Origin: Kitasatospora viridis
GTDB lineage: Bacteria > Actinomycetota > Actinomycetes > Streptomycetales > Streptomycetaceae
DNA: 64,000 nt
Reading direction: 5' to 3'
NCBI RefSeq assembly: GCF_007829815.1
Contig: NZ_VIWT01000001.1
Span: 2,193,501 to 2,257,500 of the forward strand
This document shows positions 28,455 to 36,746 of this stretch, in pieces. The notes beneath the pieces are model-generated. The model ran no database searches. It was not told the origin of the DNA and worked only from the letters and a program-made list of their open reading frames with translations. Positions within the stretch are counted from its first letter, which is position 1. Every line of letters starts with the position of its first letter. A program made the position numbers and the translations under genes.

Positions 28455-29380
28455 GTGGTCCCCGCGACGAAGAGCAGCAGCCAGACGGACTCGCAGGCCA
28501 GCATCCACCGGTCACGGGTGATCAGGTCCTCGACCCGCCCGAGCACGGACCGGCCGGTCAGCCAGTCGAACCGGAGCAGCGCGCCGGCCAGCGGGAGCAC
28601 GGTGAGCAGGTGGCAGTCGACCCCCCAGGGGGAGCCGTTGAGCAGCGCCCAGCCCAGGTAGGCGCCGATCATCGCCGTGCTGATCCCGCGCTGGGCCGCC
28701 CGCAGCCCGGCCGGCGTGTAGTGCCGCAGGCTGGGCCGGTGCGCGGCGGCGGCCGCGCCGAGGCCGGACAGCTCGGTGTACCGCTTGGCGACGGCCACCA
28801 GCAGTGCGCCCAGGCTGCAGACCAGCACGAACCAGCCGGAGGGCGCCACCCCGGCGGCCGCCGCGCCGCCGAGCGCCCGCAGCACGAAGCCGGACGCGAC
28901 CATGGTGAGTTCCAGCACCGGCAGGTGCTTGAGCGAGCCGGAGTAGAGGAAGGACATCGCCAGGTAGCCGGCCAGGCAGAAGGCCAGTCCGGGGCTGCCG
29001 GTCAGCGCCGCGCCCCCCAGCGCCGCCAGCACGCAGCCGCCCGCCACCAGCAGCGCGTGCCGCTCGGTCAGGTCGCCGTTGGCCACCGGGCGGGTGCACT
29101 TGGCGGGGTGGCGGCGGTCCCGCTCGGCGTCCACCACGTCGTTGACGAAGTAAACCGCGCAGGAGGCCAGGGTGAAGACCACGAAGGCGAGCAGCGCGGG
29201 CAGCAGGCCGACCATCCGGCCGCGGTCGGCCGCGGCCACCGGGGCCGCGAAGACCAGCAGGTTCTTCGGCCACTGCCGGGGCCTGGAGGTGCGCAGCACG
29301 GCCCGCGGCCAGCCGATCGCGGCCGGCTCGACGACCGGCCGCAGCTCGGGGGCCGGCAGCACCGGCGGCCCCGCGGTCAT
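28451..29380 (-). CDS. UbiA family prenyltransferase (polyprenyl-phosphate phosphoribosyltransferase)
   Basis: 309 residues from ATG at 29380, overlapping the preceding stop by ATGA. About eight or nine membrane helices. The first Asp-rich motif is YFVNDVVDAERDRRHPAK (NDxxDxxxD, about 75-90), and the second region reads AVAKRYTELSG. SRPRQWPKNLLVF near residue 35 is typical of the decaprenyl-phosphate 5-phosphoribosyltransferase group (Rv3806c/UbiA of mycobacteria), which transfers phosphoribose from PRPP to the lipid phosphate. Location directly before dprE1 supports that function over menaquinone or heme prenylation. Confidence 0.87.
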   Translation of the reverse strand: MTAGPPVLPAPELRPVVEPAAIGWPRAVLRTSRPRQWPKNLLVFAAPVAAADRGRMVGLLPALLAFVVFTLASCAVYFVNDVVDAERDRRHPAKCTRPVANGDLTERHALLVAGGCVLAALGGAALTGSPGLAFCLAGYLAMSFLYSGSLKHLPVLELTMVASGFVLRALGGAAAAGVAPSGWFVLVCSLGALLVAVAKRYTELSGLGAAAAAHRPSLRHYTPAGLRAAQRGISTAMIGAYLGWALLNGSPWGVDCHLLTVLPLAGALLRFDWLTGRSVLGRVEDLITRDRWMLACESVWLLLFVAGTT

Positions 29381-30603
29381 CGGGCGTAGACCGCGGTGAA
29401 GTCGCGGCTGGTCGGCTCGAAGTACCGGTCGGCGGGCCGCTCCTGATCGGGCAGCAGCTTGGTCGGCGTGGGCGCGCCCGGGTCGGCGCCCGGCTGGTAG
29501 TAGTTGAAGGACATCCAGGCCGGGTTGATGTCCAGCTGCATCGCGCTGACGCAGCCGGCCTGGTGCAGCAGCTCGGCCAGGGTGCGCACGGAGAGCGCGG
29601 GGCCGTAGGCGTAGACGAGCCGGCCGTCGGCGGTGACCCCGGCGCCGGAGCGCCAGACGAAGAACTTGCCGCCGATGGTCAGGCCCCAGCCGCTCTCGAT
29701 CGCCTCGTCCACGTCGGCGGCGACCTGGCCGCCGGTGATGATCGGGCGCAGGTTCTGCCGCACGCCGACCACGTCGGGGGTCATCGAGACGTCCTGGCCC
29801 CAGCTGCCGACGGTGGTGTGGCCGTCCTTGTAGAAGACCAGCGAGGCCGCGCCCTGGGTGAGGGTGCCGTGGGTGACGCCGTTGAGGTAGAAGCCGCCGC
29901 GCGCCTCGCCGACCTTGAAGCCGCCGTTGAAGCTGGCCAGCAGGCCGTTGCGGGCCTCCGGGGGGATGTTCGGCGGCACGCCCCAGTTGTCCGGGCCGGG
30001 GTCGTCGGTGCCGGGGTGCAGCTGGAACTTGACCAGCCGCTGGTCCATCGAGACCACGGCGGCCACGTAGGAGGTGTGCTCGTTGTCCGGCCGGAGCATC
30101 GCGGCCTGCACGGCCGGCACGCCCTGGGCGGTGCCGATCACCTTCCAGGCGCCCTCGCCGGGCAGCGGGTCGCCGGCCGGGGAGGTCAGCGGAGCGAGCG
30201 CGATGGGGGTGACGGTGGGGGCCAGCGCGTGCTTGTTCTCCGCCGCGGCGGTGCCGCTCTGCGCGGGGGTGGGCCCGGTCGGGCCGAGCGCGATGGTGGG
30301 CCGGCCGCCGACCTTGGGTGGGTTCATCTTGTACTGGGCGGTCTCCAGCCCGGTGACCAGCGGGCCGAGGTGGTGGTCCCGGGCCCACTCGGCGACCCGG
30401 GCCACGGCGCTGTCGTTGCCCGGCGCGGTCAGCGCGCTGCCGAGCGACCAGCTGAGCCAGGTCAGGAAGACCGCGAAGAGCGCCAGCACCACCTTGACCG
30501 GGCGGCGGCGCCAGAGCCGGCGCAGCAGGCCGGGCCGCTTCCCGGACTCGGGCGGCGGGGTGCTCTCCTCGGGTTCGACTTCGGTTTCGGTCTGCGCTCC
30601 CAC
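29377..30603 (-). CDS. Phosphodiester glycosidase (NAGPA-type) domain membrane protein
   Basis: 408 residues from GTG with GAGGGAG upstream. Short acidic N-terminus, one transmembrane helix (VKVVLALFAVFLTWLSWSLG, about 36-55), then a large extracytoplasmic domain. The NAGPA/phosphodiester glycosidase fold is recognised by LLASFNGGFKVGEARGGFYLNG, ASLVFYKDGHTTVGSWGQDV and AGCVSAMQLDINPAWMSFNYY near the C-terminus. The family removes or exposes sugars linked through phosphodiesters in eukaryotic and bacterial members. It is first in the operon with ubiA, dprE1 and dprE2, which suggests action on the lipid-phospho-pentose or its product; this is inference. Confidence 0.83.
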   Translation of the reverse strand: MGAQTETEVEPEESTPPPESGKRPGLLRRLWRRRPVKVVLALFAVFLTWLSWSLGSALTAPGNDSAVARVAEWARDHHLGPLVTGLETAQYKMNPPKVGGRPTIALGPTGPTPAQSGTAAAENKHALAPTVTPIALAPLTSPAGDPLPGEGAWKVIGTAQGVPAVQAAMLRPDNEHTSYVAAVVSMDQRLVKFQLHPGTDDPGPDNWGVPPNIPPEARNGLLASFNGGFKVGEARGGFYLNGVTHGTLTQGAASLVFYKDGHTTVGSWGQDVSMTPDVVGVRQNLRPIITGGQVAADVDEAIESGWGLTIGGKFFVWRSGAGVTADGRLVYAYGPALSVRTLAELLHQAGCVSAMQLDINPAWMSFNYYQPGADPGAPTPTKLLPDQERPADRYFEPTSRDFTAVYAR

Positions 30604-30793
30604 GCGTTCGTCTCCCTCGCACTGCCGGATCTGCGCTTCGGATCCAGCTGACCCCGGGTGCGGGGAGTCGGCGAGGGGAGCGGGAAGTCGAGGATTGACG
30701 GTCCAACACCCTCAGGAGTTAGTCATATCAATATGATTGACTGATCGTCAGGTGACGATACGACGCAGACAGAGTCACCCGGACGGGGGCCTG
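30604..30793 (-). promoter_or_regulatory. AT-rich promoter region of the pentose-lipid operon
   Basis: The 190 bp between oxyR and the NAGPA-type gene contains an unusually AT-rich stretch with the imperfect palindrome ATCA-ATA-TGAT at about 30726-30740. It is the only gap long enough to hold the promoter for the four-gene operon read leftwards. Confidence 0.4.
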
Positions 30794-31777
30794 CTAGTGG
30801 CTGACGATCCGCACCGGCAGGTCCCGCAGCACCGCCCGCAGCGAGTCGGCGAACCGGTCGTACTCCGCGGAACGGGCCGAGCCCGGGCGGGCCGCCAGAC
30901 CGATCCGCCGGCCCGGCGCGGGGTCGGCGAAGCGCACCGCGGCCAGCCGGTCGGCCCGCCCGGCCTCCACCTCCAGCGCGGTCGCCGGCAGCAGGGTGAC
31001 CCCGAGCCCGCCGGCCACCAGCTGCACCAGGGTGGAGAGCCCGGCCGCCCGGGTCGATCCGCCACCCGCCTCCGCACCCACCTCGCGGCACAGGTCCAGC
31101 GCCTGGTCGCGCAGGCAGTGGCCCTCCTCCAGCAGCAGCACGTCCAGGTCGAGCAGCACGTCCCGGGGCACGTCGACCCGCCCGGCCAGCTCGTGGTCGG
31201 GCGGGGTGACCAGCACGAAGTCCTCGTCGAACAGCGGGATGTCCCGGGTCGGCGCGGAGCCTCCGGCCGGCAGCGCGAGCAGCAGCAGGTCGAGCCGGCC
31301 GGCGGCCAGCCCCTCCAGCAGCGAGGGGGTGCGCTCCTCGTGCACGTGCAGGTCGAGGTCCGGGTAGCTCTCCCGGACCAGCCGCAGCACCGTGGGCAGC
31401 AGGTAGGGCGCGACGGTCGGGATCACCCCGAGGTGCAGCGGCCCGGTGAACGGGCGCCGGGAGACCTCGACCTCCTCGGTCAGGCTGTGCAGGGCGGCCA
31501 GCGCTCGGCGGGCGTGCACCGCCACCCGCTCGCCGAGCGGCGTGATGATGACCTTGCGTGTCGTACGCTCCACCAGCTGGGCGCCGAGCGCCTCCTCCAG
31601 CGCGGCGAGCGCGCCGGACAGCGCCGGCTGGCTGGTGCCGACCGCGGCGGCGGCCTCCCGGAAGTGCAGGTGTTCGACCACCGCCAGGAAGGCGCGCAGC
31701 TGGGCGACGCTGGGCGTGCGCGGGGCGCCGGACTTCGACTGCGCGGGCTTCGAGGACTTCGGCTGCGGGGTATTGAT
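30794..31777 (-). CDS. oxyR: OxyR-type LysR regulator with a non-canonical start
   Basis: LysR regulator with wHTH (QLRAFLAVVEHLHFREAAAAVGTSQPALSGALAALEEALG) and an effector domain in which GHCLRDQALDLC carries the two peroxide-sensing cysteines of OxyR. It is divergent from ahpCD. No ATG, GTG or TTG occurs in frame between the TAG at 31805-31807 and the GTG at 31679-31681, and that GTG would remove most of the first HTH helix. An ATC at 31775-31777 has GGAGAG 4 bp upstream and is used here; CTG at 31697-31699 is a second option. The first 22 residues would be Pro/Ser/Lys-rich. Identity as OxyR is strong; the start is unresolved. Confidence 0.85.
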   Translation of the reverse strand: MNTPQPKSSKPAQSKSGAPRTPSVAQLRAFLAVVEHLHFREAAAAVGTSQPALSGALAALEEALGAQLVERTTRKVIITPLGERVAVHARRALAALHSLTEEVEVSRRPFTGPLHLGVIPTVAPYLLPTVLRLVRESYPDLDLHVHEERTPSLLEGLAAGRLDLLLLALPAGGSAPTRDIPLFDEDFVLVTPPDHELAGRVDVPRDVLLDLDVLLLEEGHCLRDQALDLCREVGAEAGGGSTRAAGLSTLVQLVAGGLGVTLLPATALEVEAGRADRLAAVRFADPAPGRRIGLAARPGSARSAEYDRFADSLRAVLRDLPVRIVSH

Positions 31778-31938
31778 AGGTCTCTCCGATCGGTCGGATC
31801 GAGTCTAGCTATTTCCCTGATCAGTTAGCCGCATGCCAGGGTGGGGCACGCCTGGAACCGTCGAACCATAGGCGGCCCGGGCTCAGAAACCTGCAAATCC
31901 AGGCGCTCGAAGCCCTCACAGTTCCAGGAGACGTGACC
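31778..31938. promoter_or_regulatory. oxyR-ahpC divergent regulatory region
   Basis: 161 bp between the two divergent genes. It holds GATAG at 31775-31779 and CTAGCTAT at about 31805-31812, separated by GATCGG and GGATCG elements, loosely like ATAG-type OxyR half-sites. AGGAG sits 8 bp before the ahpC ATG. Confidence 0.45.
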
Positions 31939-32490
31939 ATGCTCACGATCGGCGACAAGTTCCCCGAGTTCGACCTCAAGGCCTGCGTCGACCTGGAGGC
32001 CTCGAAGGCCTTCGCCGACATCGACCACAAGACCTACGAGGGCAAGTGGAAGATCGTCTTCTTCTGGCCGATGGACTTCACCTTCGTCTGCCCGACCGAG
32101 ATCGCCGCCTTCGGCAAGCTGAACGAGGAGTTCGCCGACCGCGACGCGCAGATCCTCGGCGTCTCCGGCGACTCGGAGTTCGTCCACCACGCCTGGCGCA
32201 AGGACCACGCCGACCTGCGTGACCTGCCCTTCCCGATGCTGGCCGACATCAAGCACGAGCTGATGCAGGCCTGCGGCGTCGAGGGCGCCGACGGCACCGC
32301 CCAGCGCGCCGTCTTCATCGTGGACCCGAACAACGAGATCCAGTTCGTCATGGTGACCGCCGGCTCCGTCGGCCGTAACCCCAAGGAGGTCCTGCGGGTG
32401 CTGGACGCCCTGCAGACCGACGAGCTGTGCCCGTGCAACTGGACCAAGGGCGAGGACACCCTGGACGCCGCCGCCCTGCTGGCCGGCTGA
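31939..32490 (+). CDS. ahpC: Alkyl hydroperoxide reductase AhpC (2-Cys peroxiredoxin)
   Basis: 183 residues from ATG at 31939 ([15 protein letters not shown]), chosen because AGGAG is 8 bp upstream; a GTG 6 bp earlier is too close to it. The peroxidatic Cys is C51 in DFTFVCPTE and the resolving Cys is in DELCPCNW near the C-terminus. It reduces peroxides and is recycled by AhpD. Divergent from oxyR, which should induce it under peroxide stress, and 5 bp upstream of ahpD. Confidence 0.96.
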   Translation: MLTIGDKFPEFDLKACVDLEASKAFADIDHKTYEGKWKIVFFWPMDFTFVCPTEIAAFGKLNEEFADRDAQILGVSGDSEFVHHAWRKDHADLRDLPFPMLADIKHELMQACGVEGADGTAQRAVFIVDPNNEIQFVMVTAGSVGRNPKEVLRVLDALQTDELCPCNWTKGEDTLDAAALLAG

Positions 32491-32495
32491 CTCCG

Positions 32496-33029
32496 ATGGC
32501 CCTCGACGACCTGAAGGCCCGCCTCCCCGAGTACGCCAAGGACCTCAAGCTCAACCTGTCCGCGGTGATCGGCAACTCCGACCTGCCGCAGCAGCAGCTC
32601 TGGGGCACCGTGCTCTCCTGCGCGATGGCCACCGGCAGCAAGCCGGTGCTGGCCGAGCTGGAGCCGCAGGCCCGCGAGCTGCTCTCCGAGCAGGCGTACA
32701 CCGCCGCCAAGGCCGCCGCCGCGATCATGGCGATGAACAACGTGTACTACCGCACCACGCACCTCCTCTCGGACCACGAGGAGTACGCGAAGCTGCGGAC
32801 CGGGCTGCGGATGAACATCATCGGCAACCCGGGCGTGGAGAAGCTGGACTTCGAGTTCTGGTGCTTCGCGGTCTCCGCGATCAACGGCTGCGGCCAGTGC
32901 CTGGACTCGCACGAGCAGGTGCTGCGCAAGGGCGGGGTGGACCGGGAGACCGTCCAGGTCGCGATCCGGATCGCCGCCGTGCTGCAGGCCGTCGCCTCGG
33001 TGCTGGACGCCGAGGCCGCGCTCGCCTGA
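32496..33029 (+). CDS. ahpD: Alkyl hydroperoxide reductase AhpD
   Basis: 177 residues from ATG at 32496. The active site is E120-x11-C132-GQ-C135-x3-H139 ([15 protein letters not shown]), as in M. tuberculosis AhpD, which links lipoamide-based electron flow to AhpC and has weak peroxidase activity itself. It is in an operon with ahpC and ends before a 16 bp perfect hairpin. Confidence 0.95.
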   Translation: MALDDLKARLPEYAKDLKLNLSAVIGNSDLPQQQLWGTVLSCAMATGSKPVLAELEPQARELLSEQAYTAAKAAAAIMAMNNVYYRTTHLLSDHEEYAKLRTGLRMNIIGNPGVEKLDFEFWCFAVSAINGCGQCLDSHEQVLRKGGVDRETVQVAIRIAAVLQAVASVLDAEAALA

Positions 33030-33041
33030 CGCCGCTTCGAC

Positions 33042-33773
33042 TCAGCTCCTGACGGGGCCCCACTTCACCGAGTGGGGCCCCGTCAGCGCGTCCAGGCCCG
33101 CCACCGCCTCGGCGCCGAAGACCAGCGCCGCCCGGGGGGCGGTGCGCAGCCGCAGCATCTCGTAGAGCACGTCGGCGAACGGCTGCACGGCCAGCGAGTG
33201 CGCCACCTCCCGGGCCTCGGCCCGCTCGCCCAGCCCGTCCAGGTGGGCCAGGTCGCGCAGCATCGAGCGGCAGCGCACGTAGGCGTGGGCCCGGCCGCGC
33301 TCCAGCACCGCCCGGTCCAGGCCGAAGATCCGGATGGTCTCCCGGCCCTTGGCCGTGCGGGCCCGGTAGGCGCCGGTGGCCAGCACCAGTTGCAGGTGGT
33401 CGGCCGGCTCGTCGCTGGTCGGGTCGATCAGCAGGGCCTGGCCCTGGCGGTCCACCGGGTACAGGTCGCGCTTCTGGTTGCTGTTGCAGAAGGCGCAGGC
33501 CCACAGGTGGTTGAGCCAGTCGAAGGCGCGCTCCGGGGCCATCGCGATCGGCTGGAAGTGGTCGATGCTGGTGCCCTCGCTGTCCCCGCAGTACATGCAC
33601 CGGGACAGCCCCGCCGCCATCGCGATCAGGTGCACCGCGAGGTCGCGCCGGATGGTCCGGGCGTCCCGCCAGGACTCCCGGGCCCCGCCGCGGTGGGTGC
33701 CGACCCGGGCCGACCGGGCGACCATCCGCTCGGTCAGCGCCTGCGGCAGCGGCCCGCGTTGCAGCGGGATCAC
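33042..33773 (-). CDS. HNH endonuclease (PtuB-like) paired with AAA ATPase
   Basis: 243 residues from GTG at 33773, whose GTGA overlaps the ATPase stop. The HNH/zinc core lies at about 59-105: C59-MY-C62, then SIDHFQP (D71, H72), then W-x-NHLWACAFCNSNQKRD (C93, C96 and the terminal Asn). This is the C-x2-C / DHF / C-x2-CN arrangement seen in HNH nucleases that accompany AAA ATPases, such as PtuB of Septu. The C-terminal half (about 110-243) is helical and unrecognised. Translational coupling to the ATPase argues for a complex. The last coding bases contain the ahpCD terminator hairpin. Confidence 0.85.
   Translation of the reverse strand: MIPLQRGPLPQALTERMVARSARVGTHRGGARESWRDARTIRRDLAVHLIAMAAGLSRCMYCGDSEGTSIDHFQPIAMAPERAFDWLNHLWACAFCNSNQKRDLYPVDRQGQALLIDPTSDEPADHLQLVLATGAYRARTAKGRETIRIFGLDRAVLERGRAHAYVRCRSMLRDLAHLDGLGERAEAREVAHSLAVQPFADVLYEMLRLRTAPRAALVFGAEAVAGLDALTGPHSVKWGPVRS
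33049..33086. terminator. 16 bp hairpin: ahpCD terminator inside the HNH gene
   Basis: Perfect 16 bp stem CTGACGGGGCCCCACT / AGTGGGGCCCCGTCAG with a 6-nt loop, 19 bp after the ahpD stop. It lies within the minus-strand HNH gene (stop at 33042) and encodes most of its last 14 residues. Confidence 0.85.
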
Positions 33774-35089
33774 CGCCGCCGCCCCAGCCGGGCCGCCACC
33801 TCGTCCACCCGGGCCGACAGCGAGCTCTGCAGCCGCTCGGTCAGCTCCTGGTACTCGGCCAGCTCCGCGTCGTCCGCGTCGCCGGCCAGCACCCGGCCCT
33901 CCAGGTCGCCGATCCGCCGCCGGGCGTCCTCGGCCCGGGCGGAGTAGGGCGACTCCAGGCCGAACAGCTCGGAGAGCACCGCGTCGTCCCCGCTGCCGTA
34001 GACCACCCGGCGGTAGAGCTCCTCGGACACCGGCTGCGGCGCCACCGGCTCCTCCGGGCCGGCTATCCGGATCAGCCCGCCGGGCGAGGCGGCCTGGCAG
34101 ATGTACGGGCTGTGGGTGGAGACGATGAACTGCACCCGGGGGAAGTGGGCGGTCAGCCAGGGGCCGATCCGCTGCTGCCAGCTGACGTGCAGGTGGGCGT
34201 CCACCTCGTCGATCAGCACCACGCCGGGCAGGTCGAGCGCTCCGGCGGCGTCCAGCGGGAGCCGGCCGTAGCAGTTCTGGAACTGCCGGACCAGGTCCAG
34301 CACCAGCGCGGCGACCGTGCGGTACCCGTCGCTCAGCTCGCGCAGCGGGAACCCGGGGCCGTCGCCGCGGTGCACCCAGAGCCCGTCGGAGTCCACCCGG
34401 GCCACCCGGAAGCCGTCCGGCAGCAGGCCGTCGGAGAGCAGCCCGACCACCACGTCCAGGGTCTGCTGGGCGCCGGGGCGGCCCTCCAGCCGGCGCACGT
34501 GCTGGTCGACCAGCCAGGAGACGCCCTCGGCGAGCGAGGCCTCCTCGTGGAACAGGGTGGCCAGTCGGCCGACCGGGCCGGCCGAGAGCATCAGCCGCTG
34601 GCTCTCCCCCGCCCCGCCGAGCAGCCGGCGGAACGGGCCGTAGCCGGCGAAGAACCAGCCGCGCGGGTTCTCCGCCCAGGGCCCGCGCTCCGGGCTGGCC
34701 GAGCCGAACACCTCCAGCTCCGGCCGCAGACCGCCGGGCCGGGCGTGCTGGGGCGGACCCAGGCTCCAGCGCAGGCCGAGCTGCAGGTCGTACTTGGGCG
34801 CCTTGCCGCTGCCGGCCAGCTTGTCCACCGACCAGTCCGGGCGGACGAAGGCCTGCACCCAGCCGGTCCGCTCACCGGCCGTCAGCCAGCCGGAGAAGTC
34901 GCTCACCAGGCTGCGCGCCACCGAGGGGCCGCCGAGCGCCAGCGCCAGCGCGCGCAGCAGCGTGGTCTTGCCGGAGCCGTTGCGCCCGGCCAGCACCGTC
35001 CAGCCCGCGGCGGGCAGCTCCAGCTGCCGCACCTCGCGCTCCGGCGTGAAGCCGCGCAGGCCCGAGATCCCCAGCCGGGTCACATACAT
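33770..35089 (-). CDS. AAA/ABC-type ATPase (PtuA-like) paired with HNH endonuclease
   Basis: 439 residues. P-loop AGRNGSGKTTLLRA at about 34-47 within an SMC/RecF-like head. A signature-like FPLRELSDGYRTVAALVLDL lies near 245, Walker B GVVLIDEVDAHLHVSWQQRIGPWL near 285, and VQFIVSTHSPYICQAA follows. The C-terminus (about 375-439) is a charged coiled coil. No TOPRIM domain follows, so it is not an OLD nuclease. The ATPase plus coupled HNH gene match the Septu (PtuA-PtuB) architecture. Standalone ATPases of this type also occur, so a defence function is an inference. The gene begins 9 bp after the AI-2E-type gene. Confidence 0.83.
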   Translation of the reverse strand: MYVTRLGISGLRGFTPEREVRQLELPAAGWTVLAGRNGSGKTTLLRALALALGGPSVARSLVSDFSGWLTAGERTGWVQAFVRPDWSVDKLAGSGKAPKYDLQLGLRWSLGPPQHARPGGLRPELEVFGSASPERGPWAENPRGWFFAGYGPFRRLLGGAGESQRLMLSAGPVGRLATLFHEEASLAEGVSWLVDQHVRRLEGRPGAQQTLDVVVGLLSDGLLPDGFRVARVDSDGLWVHRGDGPGFPLRELSDGYRTVAALVLDLVRQFQNCYGRLPLDAAGALDLPGVVLIDEVDAHLHVSWQQRIGPWLTAHFPRVQFIVSTHSPYICQAASPGGLIRIAGPEEPVAPQPVSEELYRRVVYGSGDDAVLSELFGLESPYSARAEDARRRIGDLEGRVLAGDADDAELAEYQELTERLQSSLSARVDEVAARLGRRR

Positions 35090-35098
35090 GACGGCATT

Positions 35099-36559
35099 TT
35101 AGGAGGTGACGGGGAGCTCCGGGGAGAGGTCTGCGGTGTCCGGCGTCGAAGCCGCCGCCCGCTGCGCGGCCGCCTGCTCCTGCGCCGTCTCGGCCGCCTC
35201 CTGGGCCGCCTCCAGGGCGACGAACACCTCGTCGGCCGCGGCGTTGCGCCGGCGCAGGTGGCCGACCACGGTGTTGGTCACCGCGATCAGCGGCACCGCG
35301 ACCACCGCGCCGCCGATCCCGCCGATGATCGACCCGGAGGCCACCCCGAGCACCACCGCCAGCGCGTGCACCCGCACCGCCCGGCCGAGGATCAGCGGCT
35401 GCAGGAGGTGTCCCTCGATCTGCATCACCGCGACCAGCACCACCAGCACCATGCCGGCGGTGTAGACGTCCTTGGTGACCAGCGCGACCAGCACCGCCAG
35501 CGTCCCGGTGACCAGCGCGCCGACCAGCGGCACGAAGGCACCCAGGAAGATGATCACCGCCAGCGGCACCGCCAGCGGCACTCCGAGCAGGTAGATGCCG
35601 ATGCCGATGCAGAGCGCGTCGATGAAGGCGACCGCGACGGTGCCGCGGACGTAGGCGGTCAGCGTGGCCCAGGCCTTCGGGCCGGCGCCGGCCATCGCGT
35701 ACCGGGACTGCTGGGGCAGCCCGCGCAGCGCCCAGTTCCAGATCCGGGCGCCGTCGTAGAGCAGGAAGTAGGTGGTGAAGGCCGCCAGCAGCGCGCCGGT
35801 CACCAGGTCGATCACGATGCCGACGGTGGTGAAGCCGAGCGACGTGATCTGGTTGGTGTTGTTGCCGATCGCGTCCTGCAACTGGTGGGTGAACTGGCTC
35901 AGCTGCTGGTGCGTCAGGTGCATCGGGCCCTTGACCAGCCAGTCGTGCAGCTGCTGGACGCCCTTCTGGGCCTTGTTGGAGACGTCCGAGGCGTTGGTGG
36001 TGACCTGCCAGACCACGAACCAGCCGACCAGGCCGATGCTGCACAGCCCGGTCAGGAAGGTGCCGAGCGCGGCCACCACCCGGGGCACCCCGTGCCGGCG
36101 CAGCCAGGAGACGGTCGGTTCGAGCAGCGCGGAGAGCAGCACCCCGGCCAGCAGCGCGAAGGCCACCACCCGGAGCATGTCGACCACGTAGAAGATCACG
36201 TAGAGCGCCGCGCCGAGCAGCAGCAGCCGCCAGGTGGACTCGGCCGCCACCCGCAGCCCCCAGGGCACCGCCTCGGCCGGGGTGGCGGGGCGGGTCGGGT
36301 GCGGGTTGCGCGGCCGCTCGCGGGCCGGCTCCGGCTCGACCGCCGGCTCCCGGAGCGCGGCGCGCGGGCGGGGCGGCGCGGACGGCGGCTCGGCCTCGAC
36401 GGCGGCCGGCTCGGCCGCCGCCCGGCCCAGTCCGAGCACCAGGGGTTCGGCGTCGCGGGCCGTCTCGGCCCGCCGGGCCAGCGCGCCGGCCGCCTTCGCT
36501 CCCCAGCGGGCGACCACGGTCAGTGCCCGGTCCCGTCGTTCGCCCCGTGCCATCCGCAC
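35099..36559 (-). CDS. AI-2E family transporter (PerM-like membrane protein)
   Basis: 486 residues. A charged Ala/Pro/Arg N-terminus (1-100) is followed by about eight membrane segments in the AI-2E exporter order: LLLLGAALYVIFYVVDMLRVVAFALLAGVLLSALLEP, a long extracellular loop with amphipathic helices (LHDWLVKGPMHLTHQQLSQFTHQLQ), and MVLVVLVAVMQIEGHLLQPLILGRAVRVHALAVVL near the end, where IEGHLLQP is the family hallmark. The C-terminal tail is Ala/Glu-rich. Family members export autoinducer 2 or act in Na+/H+ transport; substrate unknown. It may share a transcript with the ATPase-HNH genes. Confidence 0.88.
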   Translation of the reverse strand: MRMARGERRDRALTVVARWGAKAAGALARRAETARDAEPLVLGLGRAAAEPAAVEAEPPSAPPRPRAALREPAVEPEPARERPRNPHPTRPATPAEAVPWGLRVAAESTWRLLLLGAALYVIFYVVDMLRVVAFALLAGVLLSALLEPTVSWLRRHGVPRVVAALGTFLTGLCSIGLVGWFVVWQVTTNASDVSNKAQKGVQQLHDWLVKGPMHLTHQQLSQFTHQLQDAIGNNTNQITSLGFTTVGIVIDLVTGALLAAFTTYFLLYDGARIWNWALRGLPQQSRYAMAGAGPKAWATLTAYVRGTVAVAFIDALCIGIGIYLLGVPLAVPLAVIIFLGAFVPLVGALVTGTLAVLVALVTKDVYTAGMVLVVLVAVMQIEGHLLQPLILGRAVRVHALAVVLGVASGSIIGGIGGAVVAVPLIAVTNTVVGHLRRRNAAADEVFVALEAAQEAAETAQEQAAAQRAAASTPDTADLSPELPVTS

Positions 36560-36672
36560 TCCGCTCTCCGGGTCGGTCCTCCGGTCGGCCGCGCTTCGGG
36601 CACGGCCGCTGCGGGGCTCACGCTACCCGCTGCGCTCACCCGTCCGGGGCACCGGGGGCGGAAACGGCCGAA

Positions 36673-36698
36673 GCCCCCGGCCGGAATCGGCCGGGGGC
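36673..36698 (-). terminator. Terminator after the transglycosylase gene
   Basis: 11 bp stem GCCCCCGGCCG / CGGCCGGGGGC with a 4-nt loop, 49 bp past the stop at 36747 and upstream of the AI-2E-type gene start at 36559. Confidence 0.75.
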
Positions 36699-36746
36699 AA
36701 TCGACGCCTTCGAACTCCTGGTGCCGGAACTCCGGCCACCGGAGCT

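Noticed and set aside
33770-35089. OLD-family nuclease interpretation of the AAA ATPase
   Set aside because: No TOPRIM domain is visible after the ATPase head; the coupled HNH gene better explains the pair.
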